Shown here: piece by piece, positions 25,058 to 32,959 of the stretch
Numbering within the stretch: the stretch's first letter is position 1
Layout: the number at the start of each line of letters is the position of its first letter
NCBI GenBank assembly: GCA_944354535.1
Contig: CALVPY010000005.1
Location: 18,038-82,037, forward strand
Reading direction: 5' to 3'
Source: an uncultured Clostridia bacterium
GTDB taxonomy: Bacteria; Bacillota; Clostridia; Christensenellales; Borkfalkiaceae
DNA length: 64,000 nt
Notes under the pieces: model-generated
Told to the model about the DNA's origin: nothing
Seen by the model: the letters and a program-made list of their open reading frames with translations, nothing else
The model's database searches: none
Translations under genes and position numbers: made by a program

Positions 25058-25555
25058 ATGTCGGCAAATTTTGAAGCGAAAAAAGCGGTCGTCGAAGAGA
25101 TCAAGGAAAAGATCAACGCCAGCAAATCCGTCGTCCTCGTGCAGTACGACAGGCTCACCGTGGCGGAAGTCACCGATCTTCGCAACCGGTTCCGCAATGC
25201 TTCGAGCGAGTATAAGGTGTACAAGAACACCCTCGTGAGAAAGGCGTTCGACGAGCTGGGCGTGAAGGATTTCGATAACGACCTCAACGGCGCGACGGCA
25301 TTCGTCTTCTGCCCGGACGAGACGAGCGGCTGCTCCATCCTCGCCAAGGCAGTCAAGGATGCGCCCGCGCTTGAGTCCAAGCTCGTTCCCAAGAGCGCCT
25401 ATGTGAACGGCGCCTATGTGGATGTAGCGGGGATCAAGAAGCTGGCGTCCATCCCCTCGAGAGAGGTGCTCATCGCCAAGATGCTCGGGTGCCTGCAGGC
25501 TCCCATCGCAAATCTCGCCTATGTGCTCGGCGCGATCGCGAAAAACAAGGAATAA
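25058..25555 (+). CDS. rplJ: 50S ribosomal protein L10
   Basis: A 165-residue stalk protein. FEAKKAVVEEIKEKINASKS opens the L10 domain; YKVYKNTLVRKAF is conserved; the C-terminal helix binds L7/L12 dimers. AAGGAGG (25046-25052) precedes the ATG. Expression is governed by the upstream L10 leader. Confidence 0.97.
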   Translation: MSANFEAKKAVVEEIKEKINASKSVVLVQYDRLTVAEVTDLRNRFRNASSEYKVYKNTLVRKAFDELGVKDFDNDLNGATAFVFCPDETSGCSILAKAVKDAPALESKLVPKSAYVNGAYVDVAGIKKLASIPSREVLIAKMLGCLQAPIANLAYVLGAIAKNKE

Positions 25556-25585
25556 TTTTCTTAAAAAAACCGGAGGGTATTCAAA

Positions 25586-25954
25586 ATGGATGTTCAGAAG
25601 CTGATCGAAGAAGTCAAGGCAATGAGCGTGGTCGAACTCAACGACCTCGTCAAGGCACTCGAAGAGGAGTTCGGCGTGAGCGCTGCGGCTCCCGTTGCAG
25701 TTGCAGGCGCAGTTGCAGCAGAAGCTGCTCCCGCCGAAGAGGAGAAGACCGAGTTCAACATCGTCCTTAAGGACATCGGCGCCAACAAGATCGGCGTCAT
25801 CAAGGTCGTCCGCGAGTTCACGGGTCTCGGCCTTGCAGAAGCCAAGAAGGCAGTCGAAGCGCTCGGCGTGCTCAAGGAAGCAGTTCCCAAGGCAGACGCA
25901 GAGGCAGCCGTTGCCAAGCTCAAGGAAGCAGGCGCTACCGCAGAGCTTCAGTAA
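25586..25954 (+). CDS. rplL: 50S ribosomal protein L7/L12
   Basis: A 122-residue acidic stalk protein: N-terminal dimerisation helix, an Ala-rich hinge (about 33-52) and the C-terminal factor-binding domain ([31 protein letters not shown]). Followed by a strong terminator, not by rpoB. Confidence 0.97.
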   Translation: MDVQKLIEEVKAMSVVELNDLVKALEEEFGVSAAAPVAVAGAVAAEAAPAEEEKTEFNIVLKDIGANKIGVIKVVREFTGLGLAEAKKAVEALGVLKEAVPKADAEAAVAKLKEAGATAELQ

Positions 25955-25962
25955 CCCGATCG

Positions 25963-26000
25963 AAAAAAGACCGTCTCCCGTTCGGAGGCGGTCTTTTTTT
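25963..26000 (+). terminator. terminator after rplL
   Basis: A6 followed by stem GACCGTCTCC/GGAGGCGGTC and T7. A second 16 bp GC palindrome follows at 26001-26039. Confidence 0.9.
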
Positions 26001-26139
26001 GCGCCCGCCGCCCCGCGGAAAGCGCGGGGCGGCGGGCGCGGGAAGGTCGCTTTTCGGCGAAAGAGGAGCGATTTTATGCCCGGGCAGACGCCAACCATCC
26101 CCGCACACGCAATTTTCACGCTTTATTTCCCAAAAGCAC

Positions 26140-26168
26140 TTGACGAATGCGCCAAATGCGGGTAAAAT
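26140..26168 (+). promoter_or_regulatory. promoter of the cyclophilin-like gene
   Basis: TTGACG (26140-26145), 17 nt spacer, TAAAAT (26163-26168). Confidence 0.75.
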
Positions 26169-26217
26169 ATTGGTAATTACCGCACGGGCTTTTGCGCCGT
26201 GTACCGGAGGTCTATTT

Positions 26218-27096
26218 GTGAAAAAGCTTCACCGCGTTCTTTCTCTCGCTTCTGCCGCAGTCATTTCCGCGGCGGCGATCGCCATGTTTACCGCCTGCGA
26301 CAGCGCAGCGCCCGAGATCACCATCACCTATTCCTTCCTCGGCGAAGATTACGAAGTCGAATACACGCTCTCCCGCAAGGGCGCGCCTCAGACGGTGCAG
26401 CACTTCATCGAGCTTGCGGACGCCGGCTATTACGACGGTACCTGCATCCATGACTATGCCGACTCCTTCCTCTACGGCGGCGCCTATACCTGGGACGAGA
26501 CGGCGAAGAACATCGTCGAAAAAGATTACTACAATATCGTCAAAGATCTCGACCTCACGCAGACCGTCTACACGGAGGGGGAGAGCGGGCAGCGCGGGCA
26601 GCCCCTCTACACGGTGCGCGGCGAATTTTCCGCCAACGGCGTGGAGGGCAACAGCAAGACGCTTTCCCACACGCAGGGCGCGCTCGTGATGTACTATACG
26701 AGCAAGGGCGACAGCTCCGTGCGCGTCGGCACCGTTCGTTCGGACGGCGACGAGTATCAGGAAGGCGATCCCTATAAGTACAACTGCGCGACGTCCATGT
26801 TCTACACCTATACGGGCACGGGTTCGCGCACCGATCTCGACAGCACCTATTCCGTGTTCGGCAAGACGAGCGATTACGACCAGATGAAGGAGCTCCTTGA
26901 CGCCGTTCAGGAGTACATCGATACGCTCGACAGCTCCGAAGACTTTACCAAGACGGAGAAGTACTACGTCAACGAGCACGATGCCTATGATGCCGTGACG
27001 GGGACGACGACCTTCTCGGGCGAAAACATCTCGGCCGAATACCACGTTCCCGTGGAGCCCATCGTCATCAAGTCGGTGAAGGTCACAAAATACTAA
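26218..27096 (+). CDS. cyclophilin-like peptidyl-prolyl isomerase lipoprotein
   Basis: A 292-residue predicted lipoprotein: signal peptide with lipobox FTAC (about 20-24) and a diverged cyclophilin-type domain (GAPQTVQHFIELADAGYYDG, TQGALVMYYTSK, SVFGKT). Such proteins help fold exported proteins at the membrane surface; the active-site residues are not all recognisable, so catalysis is uncertain. The GTG start at 26218 lies 7 nt after CCGGAGG (26204-26210). Own promoter and terminator. It occupies the place where rpoB normally follows rplL. Confidence 0.7.
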   Translation: MKKLHRVLSLASAAVISAAAIAMFTACDSAAPEITITYSFLGEDYEVEYTLSRKGAPQTVQHFIELADAGYYDGTCIHDYADSFLYGGAYTWDETAKNIVEKDYYNIVKDLDLTQTVYTEGESGQRGQPLYTVRGEFSANGVEGNSKTLSHTQGALVMYYTSKGDSSVRVGTVRSDGDEYQEGDPYKYNCATSMFYTYTGTGSRTDLDSTYSVFGKTSDYDQMKELLDAVQEYIDTLDSSEDFTKTEKYYVNEHDAYDAVTGTTTFSGENISAEYHVPVEPIVIKSVKVTKY

Positions 27097-27109
27097 ACGG
27101 CAAACATTT

Positions 27110-27139
27110 CCCGCTGCCTGCCGGCAGCGGGATTTTTTT
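27110..27139 (+). terminator. terminator after the cyclophilin-like gene
   Basis: Stem CCCGCTGC/GCAGCGGG (27110-27117/27124-27131) then T7. Converging hypothetical gene on the minus strand ends nearby. Confidence 0.85.
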
Positions 27140-27150
27140 ATAGTGCAGGG

Positions 27151-28032
27151 TCATCCCGCCGGCACAATGTTGCACACCCGTTTCCCGTCCGTCTCCACGG
27201 TAAAGTACCGCACGTCGAAGACGCGTTCGCGGCGCGCATAGACGAGCCCCACGCAGTTCTCCCGCTCGGTCAGCACCACCGAGCGGAAATCTCCCAGATA
27301 CTCCCTGAGCGCATCCCCTTCGAGCTCGGGCGAGAGGAAGGGGGAAACGTCGAGGCCTAAGAGCACGCTCTCGAAGAGGGCGAGAGCGAAGGTCGCGGGG
27401 GTGGGCGCGCGCGTCGTTCTCAGGGTACAGGCGACGAGCTCTCCCGCTCTCCATTCGCAGGAGGCGACGTGTCCGCGGCTGTCATGGAAGGGCACTTCGG
27501 CGCGGAGGACGTCGCCCGTCTCCAGGACGCGCCCCTCCGACTGCACCAGCACTTCCCCCCGCCGCGAGAGCAGGCAGAAGGCATTTTCGCTCACGAGCAG
27601 GAAGCCGTCGTCCTGCGCCTTTATGCCGGAGTTTTCGAGGGCGTCGGGCAGCTCCGTGAGGAAAAACCCTTCCTCCGTCTCGAGGTCCAAAAGCAGTTTC
27701 CCCTGCCGCAGGAGGGTGAGCCGCGCCGTGCCGAGCACCTCCTGCCGGATCACCTTCAGGCTCTGGTCGCTGCGGCAGAAGCCGCCCACATAGAGGGCGG
27801 CGCTCCCTCTTCCGTTCAGGTGATAGACCGTCACCTGCGGAGGGGGAGAGAGGAAGAGGTCCTCGCCGATGCGAAAGCTGACGGGGAGAAATCCGCCGAA
27901 GGGCGTGAGCGTACACAATACGTCGTCGGCGGGATCGAGCTCGACGGAACGCTCGAAGCTGTCCACGATGCCGAGCACCGCTCCGCCCAGGGTAAGGATG
28001 CACTCCCGCTCTGCCAAAAAATACACCTGCAT
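27151..28032 (-). CDS. hypothetical protein
   Basis: A 293-residue protein from the ATG at 28032 (a TTG at 28059 in the same frame is possible). No family recognised. It is mostly beta-strand-like, with short hydrophobic strands and no signal peptide or membrane span; features include repeated VLxxG and PFGGFLPVSF motifs. No Shine-Dalgarno is seen. It is divergent from the RsfA-like gene, whose promoter-like box overlaps its 5' region. Confidence 0.6.
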   Translation of the reverse strand: MQVYFLAERECILTLGGAVLGIVDSFERSVELDPADDVLCTLTPFGGFLPVSFRIGEDLFLSPPPQVTVYHLNGRGSAALYVGGFCRSDQSLKVIRQEVLGTARLTLLRQGKLLLDLETEEGFFLTELPDALENSGIKAQDDGFLLVSENAFCLLSRRGEVLVQSEGRVLETGDVLRAEVPFHDSRGHVASCEWRAGELVACTLRTTRAPTPATFALALFESVLLGLDVSPFLSPELEGDALREYLGDFRSVVLTERENCVGLVYARRERVFDVRYFTVETDGKRVCNIVPAG

Positions 28033-28045
28033 ACCGCTATTAGAT

Positions 28046-28074
28046 GTATAGACGTACAAAATTATGTCAACAAC
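28046..28074 (+). promoter_or_regulatory. candidate sigma-F promoter of the rsfA-like gene
   Basis: GTATA (28046-28050), 15 nt, GTCAACAAC (28066-28074), 38 nt before the start codon. Fourth copy of the box. Confidence 0.5.
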
Positions 28075-28112
28075 AGAGAGGAAAACGGGCTTCTGCCCGA
28101 ACGGAGGCAGGT

Positions 28113-28700
28113 ATGAACAAGATCAACGGTTACACGGAAGAGGAAGCGACGGGGCTCATCGAGTATATCTATTCGGGCAGGAACGCAGGAAAGACGCTCT
28201 CTTATCTCTTTGAAACATACGGAAGAGCCCACAGCCGCGCCAAGGGAAGCGTGCGCAACTATTATTACGCGCTCCTCAAAAAGCAGGACGACGAGCGCGT
28301 CAGGCGCATCCTTGCGGGCAAAGACCTGCACGCAGGGGCGGTGAGACCCTTCACGGAGGAAGAGACGGACGAGATGCTCCGCGCCATCTTCCGCGAGCGC
28401 GCCAAAGGCTATTCGGTGCGCCGCGCCATCATGAACGCTGCGGGCGGCGACGAGAAGAAGATGCTCAGGATGCAGAACAAGTACCGCAATCTCTTAAAGA
28501 AGCAGCCCGAGCGGCTGGAAAAAGCTGCCAAAGAGGCGGGCGTTCCCGCGGGCAGCGAATTTTTGCAGCGCCGCCTCGAACAGGAGATCGACGCCCTCTA
28601 CCGCCGCATCGCGGGGGATCTGAGGCGGGAGAACGAGGCGCTGCGCGCAGAACTTGAAAAACTGCGCAAAGAGCGCGGCGGATCGGGAAGCGGCGAATAA
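28113..28700 (+). CDS. RsfA-like putative DNA-binding regulator
   Basis: A 195-residue basic, helical protein. Two repeats open with YTEEEATGLIEYIYSG (about 6-21) and FTEEETDEMLRAIFRE (about 75-90), each followed by further helices, a pattern like tandem Myb/SANT domains. A C-terminal coiled coil ends the protein. RsfA of Bacillus, a Myb-like sigma-F-dependent regulator in the forespore, has a comparable make-up, and the sigma-F-like box upstream fits; the homology is tentative. GGAGG (28103-28107) precedes the ATG. Confidence 0.45.
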   Translation: MNKINGYTEEEATGLIEYIYSGRNAGKTLSYLFETYGRAHSRAKGSVRNYYYALLKKQDDERVRRILAGKDLHAGAVRPFTEEETDEMLRAIFRERAKGYSVRRAIMNAAGGDEKKMLRMQNKYRNLLKKQPERLEKAAKEAGVPAGSEFLQRRLEQEIDALYRRIAGDLRRENEALRAELEKLRKERGGSGSGE

Positions 28701-28759
28701 CGGAGCGCTTTTTTTCACAAGCTGTCTGAGGCGGGGATAACGCCCGCAAAGGAGCCGAT

Positions 28760-28942
28760 ATGGAAAAGATGTTCTGCCTCGGGCTGGCGCTGGGCGCGCT
28801 CGGCGGCGCTCTGGCGGTCGCCAACAGCTGCAAGATGCGCTCGCTCGTGAAAAAGAGCCAGGAAGACCTTCTCGATAAGATCGACGACGCGGTCGACAAG
28901 CGCCTCGAATGCTTCGAGAGGAAAAAGAGAGACCGCGACTGA
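28760..28942 (+). CDS. small hypothetical membrane-associated protein
   Basis: A 60-residue protein: hydrophobic N-terminus (MFCLGLALGALGGALAVANS) then a charged helix with SQEDLLDKIDDAVDKRLE. AAAGGAG lies 6 nt before the ATG and a clean terminator follows, so it is a real gene. Resembles small membrane-anchored helical proteins; function unknown. Probably co-transcribed with the rsfA-like gene 59 nt upstream. Confidence 0.65.
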   Translation: MEKMFCLGLALGALGGALAVANSCKMRSLVKKSQEDLLDKIDDAVDKRLECFERKKRDRD

Positions 28943-28948
28943 GCGGGG

Positions 28949-28972
28949 GGCTGCCTTCGGGCAGCCTTTTTT
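28949..28972 (+). terminator. terminator
   Basis: GGCTGCC-TTCG-GGCAGCC (28949-28966) then T6. Confidence 0.92.
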
Positions 28973-29225
28973 CATAAGAAACCCGCGGGTCGTCTGCGTG
29001 GTCAAGAGGAGTTTTGCCAATGGGTGCAACCGAAATGGGGACAAATCACTGACCCTTGCCCTCCCTGTGTAAGGGAGGGTGCCGAGCGAAGCGAGGCGGG
29101 AGGGTTGTAAAGGTCGGGGCTGCGCGGGCATAACGATCTTTCCGTCAGGTTTGTTCCTTGCGTTGTCTCTTCTGCGCCATCGGGGCGGGCGGAGGGCGCC
29201 GCTTTCTCATTATTTCAAAAAAAGC
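28973..29225. other. intergenic region with repeat
   Basis: No gene. It holds the 58 bp repeat (29056-29113) and, before it, a GGGGACAAATCACTGACCC stretch. The ruvX promoter begins at its right edge. Confidence 0.6.
29056..29113. repeat. 58 bp dispersed repeat, copy 2 (inverted)
   Basis: Reverse complement of 20113-20170 with two mismatches. Confidence 0.85.
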
Positions 29226-29254
29226 TTGCCTTTGCGCGGGAAATATGCTACAAT
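29226..29254 (+). promoter_or_regulatory. promoter of ruvX, leaderless arrangement
   Basis: TTGCCT (29226-29231), 17 nt spacer, TACAAT (29249-29254). Six nucleotides separate the -10 from the ATG at 29261. Confidence 0.7.
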
Positions 29255-29260
29255 CAAGGC

Positions 29261-30043
29261 ATGACCGAGAGGATCGTCGCATTGGACATCGGGGATAAGC
29301 GCATCGGCGTCGCGTTCAGCGACCCGTTCGGCGAGTACGCCGTGCCGGGGGATACCTACTTCCGCACGGGGGATCTCGAACGGGACGTTGCCGCCATACA
29401 GGCGCTCGCGGAGCGGGAGAACGCCTCTGCCGTCGTCTGCGGGCTGCCCCTCAACGCCGACGGCACCGAGAGCGTGCAGACGCGCAAGACGGCGCGCTTT
29501 ATTTCGGCGCTGCGGGAAAGGCTCTTGATCCCCGTCTATGAAGAGGACGAGCGCTACACGACGCGCGAAGCGCGGCGCGACCTTGTCTTTACGGGCGTGA
29601 GCTCCAAAAAGGACAAGAAAAACAAGCACATTGATTCGCTTGCCGCGGCGTATATCCTCGAAGGTTTTTTATCAAGACGCAAAAAGGAGAAAACGGCAAT
29701 GAGCTTCAAGGAAGAGAACAACGATTACGAGGACGGCGACAACATCGTCGAGCTCATCGACGAGGACGGCAACACGCTGCGCTACGAGCACGTCGGCACC
29801 ATCGAGTACAAGGGCGAATGGTACTGCTTCTTCACGCCCGTTCTCAATGTGGAGGAAGCGGACGAGGACGAGGGCGAAGAGGTCGCAGTCTTCCGCCTGG
29901 TGGGCGACGAGGACGACGAACGCCTCGAGACCATCGACGACGACGCGCTCCTCGACGAGGTGTTCGCGGAATTCTGCAATCAGTATGAAGACTTTGAGGA
30001 CGCCGACGAAGCGGCGATGCTCGAGCCCGACGAAGAGGACTGA
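29261..30043 (+). CDS. ruvX: RuvX/YqgF nuclease fused in frame to a DUF1292 (YrzB-like) domain
   Basis: A 260-residue fusion. Residues 1-143 are the RNase H-fold Holliday-junction resolvase-like protein YqgF, needed for 16S rRNA 5' end maturation, with catalytic-type acidic residues in VALDIGDKRIGVA and the DERYTT and HIDSLAAA motifs. From residue 147 the acidic DUF1292 domain follows (DNIVELIDEDGNTLRYEHV). In most Firmicutes these are two adjacent genes. An internal AAGGAG (29684-29689) and ATG (29699) could also give a free DUF1292 protein of 114 residues. The main start has no Shine-Dalgarno; the mRNA is predicted leaderless. Confidence 0.85.
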   Translation: MTERIVALDIGDKRIGVAFSDPFGEYAVPGDTYFRTGDLERDVAAIQALAERENASAVVCGLPLNADGTESVQTRKTARFISALRERLLIPVYEEDERYTTREARRDLVFTGVSSKKDKKNKHIDSLAAAYILEGFLSRRKKEKTAMSFKEENNDYEDGDNIVELIDEDGNTLRYEHVGTIEYKGEWYCFFTPVLNVEEADEDEGEEVAVFRLVGDEDDERLETIDDDALLDEVFAEFCNQYEDFEDADEAAMLEPDEED

Positions 30044-30085
30044 ACGAAGGCAGCGGCGGGGACATCCCGCCGAGGGGAGGAAAGC

Positions 30086-30457
30086 ATGACGACTCAGCGC
30101 CGCACGGCACAAAAGCAAGCCATATGCGACGCTCTCCGTGCGCTCGATCATCCTTCGGCGACGGAGGTATATGCGTATTTGCAGGGCAAAGAGCCCGCGG
30201 TCAGCCGCGGGACGGTCTTCCGCGTCCTTTCCGCCTTTTCGGAGTGCGGCAAGGTGCGCCGCCTGCGCCTTTTGGGCGACGATACGCATTACGACTTCAA
30301 CACTTCCCCCCACGCGCACGCGTGTTGCCGGAAATGCGGCAGGGTGTGGGATATCGAGGGCGTCTCCGTACCCCTCGCTCTCCCCGAAGGCTTCCTGTTC
30401 GAAGAGAGCGAGCTCGAAGTTTCGGGCGTGTGCGCCGCCTGTGCCGGCAAGGGGTGA
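30086..30457 (+). CDS. Fur-family transcriptional regulator, PerR-like
   Basis: A 123-residue winged-helix regulator. The DNA-binding half (TAQKQAICDALRALDHPSATEVYAYL) is followed by the metal-binding dimerisation domain with HYDFNTSPHAHACCRKCG and a C-terminal CAAC, the structural Zn Cys4 site. The Asp and His pattern in HYDF...HAHA resembles PerR, a peroxide sensor, more than Fur. GGGGAGG precedes the ATG. It lies 42 nt after the ruvX fusion and may be in its operon. Confidence 0.8.
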   Translation: MTTQRRTAQKQAICDALRALDHPSATEVYAYLQGKEPAVSRGTVFRVLSAFSECGKVRRLRLLGDDTHYDFNTSPHAHACCRKCGRVWDIEGVSVPLALPEGFLFEESELEVSGVCAACAGKG

Positions 30458-30485
30458 TCAAATTTCAAATTCCCCCGAAAAATGC

Positions 30486-30514
30486 TTGCTTTTTTTGCAG
30501 CTATCTGTTATGAT
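30486..30514 (+). promoter_or_regulatory. promoter of the T-box-leuA unit
   Basis: TTGCTT (30486-30491), 17 nt spacer, TATGAT (30509-30514). Confidence 0.75.
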
Positions 30515-30519
30515 AGAAC

Positions 30520-30775
30520 AAATATAACGCGAAGACGCGGAGCAGTACCCCCTTTTTCCTGCTTTCAGAGAGCCGCCGGAAGGTGCGAGGCGGCAGAGGG
30601 GAGGGGCGAACTCACCGCCGAGCGGTCCGCCCGAACGGGAGTAAGGCGGAACGGTTTCCCCCGTTACAGGGAGGGGATATGGAAGTATCCCGTGAAGCGG
30701 CGGGCGTGAGCCCGCAATAAGAGTGGTACCGCGCGTGTTCCGCGTCTCTTTTCGGAGGCGCGGCTTTTTTATTTC
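30520..30775 (+). ncRNA. leucine T-box riboswitch
   Basis: Stem I carries the AGAGAG and GGTGCGAGGCGG motifs; the specifier loop reads GAA-CTC-ACC with CTC at 30611-30613, a leucine codon. The T-box motif GAGTGGTACCGCG (30721-30733) pairs with the uncharged tRNA end; a terminator of about 9 bp with T6 (30741-30770) follows. Uncharged tRNA-Leu should favour antitermination and turn on leuA. Confidence 0.92.
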
Positions 30776-30791
30776 AAGTGAGGAGGGATCT

Positions 30792-32453
30792 ATGGAAACC
30801 AATAAGTACCGTAAACAATTCATCCTTCCGCCCGAGCGCTGCATGGACTGGGCGGAAAAAGACATGGTGGAAAAAGCGCCCGTCTGGTGCAGCGTCGATT
30901 TGCGCGACGGCAACCAGGCGCTCATCGAGCCCATGTCTTTGGAGACCAAGCTCGAATTTTTCAAACTGCTCCTTCGGGTCGGCTTCAAGGAGATCGAGGT
31001 GGGCTTCCCCGCCGCGAGCGAGACGGAGTACGCCTTCCTTCGCGCCCTCATCGAGCGCGATCTCATCCCCGACGACGTCACCATCCAGGTGCTCACGCAG
31101 GCGCGCGAGCACATCATCCGCCGCACCTTCGAGGCGGTCAAGGGCGCAAAAAATGTCATCGTCCACGTCTATAATTCGACGTCCGTCGCCCAGCGCGAGC
31201 AGGTCTTCAAAAAGTCCAAAGAGGAAATAAAGCAAATTGCCGTCGACGGCGCGAAGCTTCTGAAGCAGCTCACCGAAGAGGCGGGCGAAAATTACCGCTT
31301 CGAATATTCGCCCGAGAGCTTCACGGGGACCGAGCCCGAGTACGCGCTCGAAGTCGTCAACGCCGTCCTCGATATCTGGCAGCCCACGGCAGAGAGGAAG
31401 GCGGTCATCAACCTTCCCTCCACGGTGGAAAACGCCATGCCGCACGTCTACGCGCAGCAGATCGAGTATATGCACAAGCATATGAAGTACCGCGAGAACG
31501 TCGTTTTGTCCCTTCATCCCCACAACGACCGCGGCACGGGCGTCGCGACGGCGGAGTTCGGCCTCCTTGCGGGCGCCGACCGCGTCGAAGGCACCCTCTT
31601 CGGCAACGGCGAGCGCACGGGCAACTGCGACATCGTCACCCTCGCCATGAATATGTATTCGCAGGGCGTCGACCCCGGGCTGGATTTTTCCGATATGCCT
31701 TCCATCGCGGACGCCTACGAACAGTTCACCACGCTCAAAATTTCCCCCCGTCAGCCCTATGCGGGCGAGCTCGTCTTTGCGGCGTTCTCGGGTTCCCATC
31801 AGGACGCTATCGCCAAGGGCATGCACTGGCGCGCCGAGCACGGCGGCGGCGTGTGGGATGTTCCCTATCTTCCCATCGACCCGCGCGACGTCGGCCGCAT
31901 CTACGATTCGGACGTCATCCGCATCAACTCGCAGTCGGGCAAGGGCGGCGTGGGGTACGTCCTCGAACAGTGCTACGACATCAAGCTCCCCTCCAAGATG
32001 CGCGAGGCGATGAGCGCCCTTGCAAAGCACGTCTCGGACGAGCAGCACAAGGAACTCAAACCGCAGGAGCTCTTCAAGCTCTTCTGCGACCAATTTTTGA
32101 GCGCCCGCGGCCGCTTCGACGTCGGCGAAGTACACTATAAGCAGGAGAACGGCATCACCGCCATCGTGGAAGTGAAGGACGGCAAGGACGCCGTCACCGT
32201 CACCGCGACGGGCAACGGCCGCCTCGACGCCGTTTCTAACGCCCTCAAGCAGTACTTCGGCATCGACTACGTTTTGACGGGCTACGAACAGCACGCCCTC
32301 GCTTCGGGTTCCTTCGCGCAGGCGCTCTCCTACGTCGCCGTCGAAAAGGACGGAAAACTTTACTGGGGCGCGGGCGAGAACAGCGACATCATCCGCTCTT
32401 CGGTGTATGCGCTCGTCTCGGCGCTCAATAACTATTTTTCAAGCCGCAGCTGA
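30792..32453 (+). CDS. leuA: 2-isopropylmalate synthase
   Basis: A 553-residue enzyme that condenses 2-oxoisovalerate with acetyl-CoA in the first committed step of leucine synthesis. The catalytic DRDG-type motif appears as SVDLRDGNQAL; LHPHNDRGTG and GERTGNCD are the metal and active-site signatures. It belongs to the longer (about 550 residues) LeuA type with a C-terminal regulatory domain for leucine feedback. AGGAGG (30781-30786) precedes the ATG. The T-box with a CUC specifier supports the leucine role. No other leu genes are nearby. Confidence 0.93.
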   Translation: METNKYRKQFILPPERCMDWAEKDMVEKAPVWCSVDLRDGNQALIEPMSLETKLEFFKLLLRVGFKEIEVGFPAASETEYAFLRALIERDLIPDDVTIQVLTQAREHIIRRTFEAVKGAKNVIVHVYNSTSVAQREQVFKKSKEEIKQIAVDGAKLLKQLTEEAGENYRFEYSPESFTGTEPEYALEVVNAVLDIWQPTAERKAVINLPSTVENAMPHVYAQQIEYMHKHMKYRENVVLSLHPHNDRGTGVATAEFGLLAGADRVEGTLFGNGERTGNCDIVTLAMNMYSQGVDPGLDFSDMPSIADAYEQFTTLKISPRQPYAGELVFAAFSGSHQDAIAKGMHWRAEHGGGVWDVPYLPIDPRDVGRIYDSDVIRINSQSGKGGVGYVLEQCYDIKLPSKMREAMSALAKHVSDEQHKELKPQELFKLFCDQFLSARGRFDVGEVHYKQENGITAIVEVKDGKDAVTVTATGNGRLDAVSNALKQYFGIDYVLTGYEQHALASGSFAQALSYVAVEKDGKLYWGAGENSDIIRSSVYALVSALNNYFSSRS

Positions 32454-32472
32454 GCTGCAGATACGCTCTTTC

Positions 32473-32505
32473 CGGCACCGCATATCTCTGCGGTGCCGTT
32501 TTTTT
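32473..32505 (+). terminator. terminator after leuA
   Basis: Stem 32473-32482/32489-32498 (10 bp) then T7. Confidence 0.92.
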
Positions 32506-32524
32506 ATTTTTTTTCTCCAAACCC

Positions 32525-32553
32525 TTGACAGAGAGATCGGACTGTGATACAAT
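32525..32553 (+). promoter_or_regulatory. promoter of the GntR-ABC operon
   Basis: TTGACA (32525-32530), 17 nt spacer, TACAAT (32548-32553). Repeated GATAC motifs at and after the -10 may be the regulator's own operator. Confidence 0.8.
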
Positions 32554-32595
32554 TGATACAGAGGGTACAGATAAAACAGCTCATACGGTGCGCAC

Positions 32596-32940
32596 ATGGA
32601 AATTCATCTGACCGGGAAAAAGAACATTTACGAAGAGATCAAAGAGACGGTAGAGCGCTATATCGCACTCGGCGTTCTGAAGGACGGAGAGCGCCTTCCG
32701 AGCGTCCGCACGCTTGCGATGAAGCTGGGGGTCAACCCCAACACCGTCGCGCGGGCGTACTACGCGCTTGAGCAGGAGGGGATCATCCGTTCCTTCCCCA
32801 AGAAGGGCGTCTTTGCCTGTGCGCCGCAAAAGCCCGATCCCGTGAAGGCGGAAGCGAAGGCGCGGCTCGTCGTGTTCCGCGATGCGGGGCTGAGCAAGGC
32901 GGAGATGCTCGCCATGATCGAAGAGGTGTACGGCGCATGA
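32596..32940 (+). CDS. GntR-family regulator, YtrA type
   Basis: A 114-residue protein: GntR winged helix-turn-helix (IYEEIKETVERYIALGVLKDG, LPSVRTLAMKLGVNPNTVARAY as helix-turn-helix) with only a short C-terminal tail, the YtrA subfamily. Such regulators control an ABC exporter encoded next to them, as here, and often answer to cell-wall stress or antibiotics. No clear Shine-Dalgarno. Confidence 0.85.
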   Translation: MEIHLTGKKNIYEEIKETVERYIALGVLKDGERLPSVRTLAMKLGVNPNTVARAYYALEQEGIIRSFPKKGVFACAPQKPDPVKAEAKARLVVFRDAGLSKAEMLAMIEEVYGA

Positions 32941-32959
32941 CCGCCGCATGGAGTGAAGT

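Noticed and set aside
28973-29055. A transposon remnant suggested by GGGGACAAATCACTGACCC
   Set aside because: The stretch resembles sequence found near some REP-type transposases, but there is no inverted partner or transposase fragment here.
30774-32294. A 506-codon open frame antisense to leuA
   Set aside because: High-GC genes here often leave long open frames on the opposite strand. It has no ribosome site, no recognisable domain and lies wholly within leuA.
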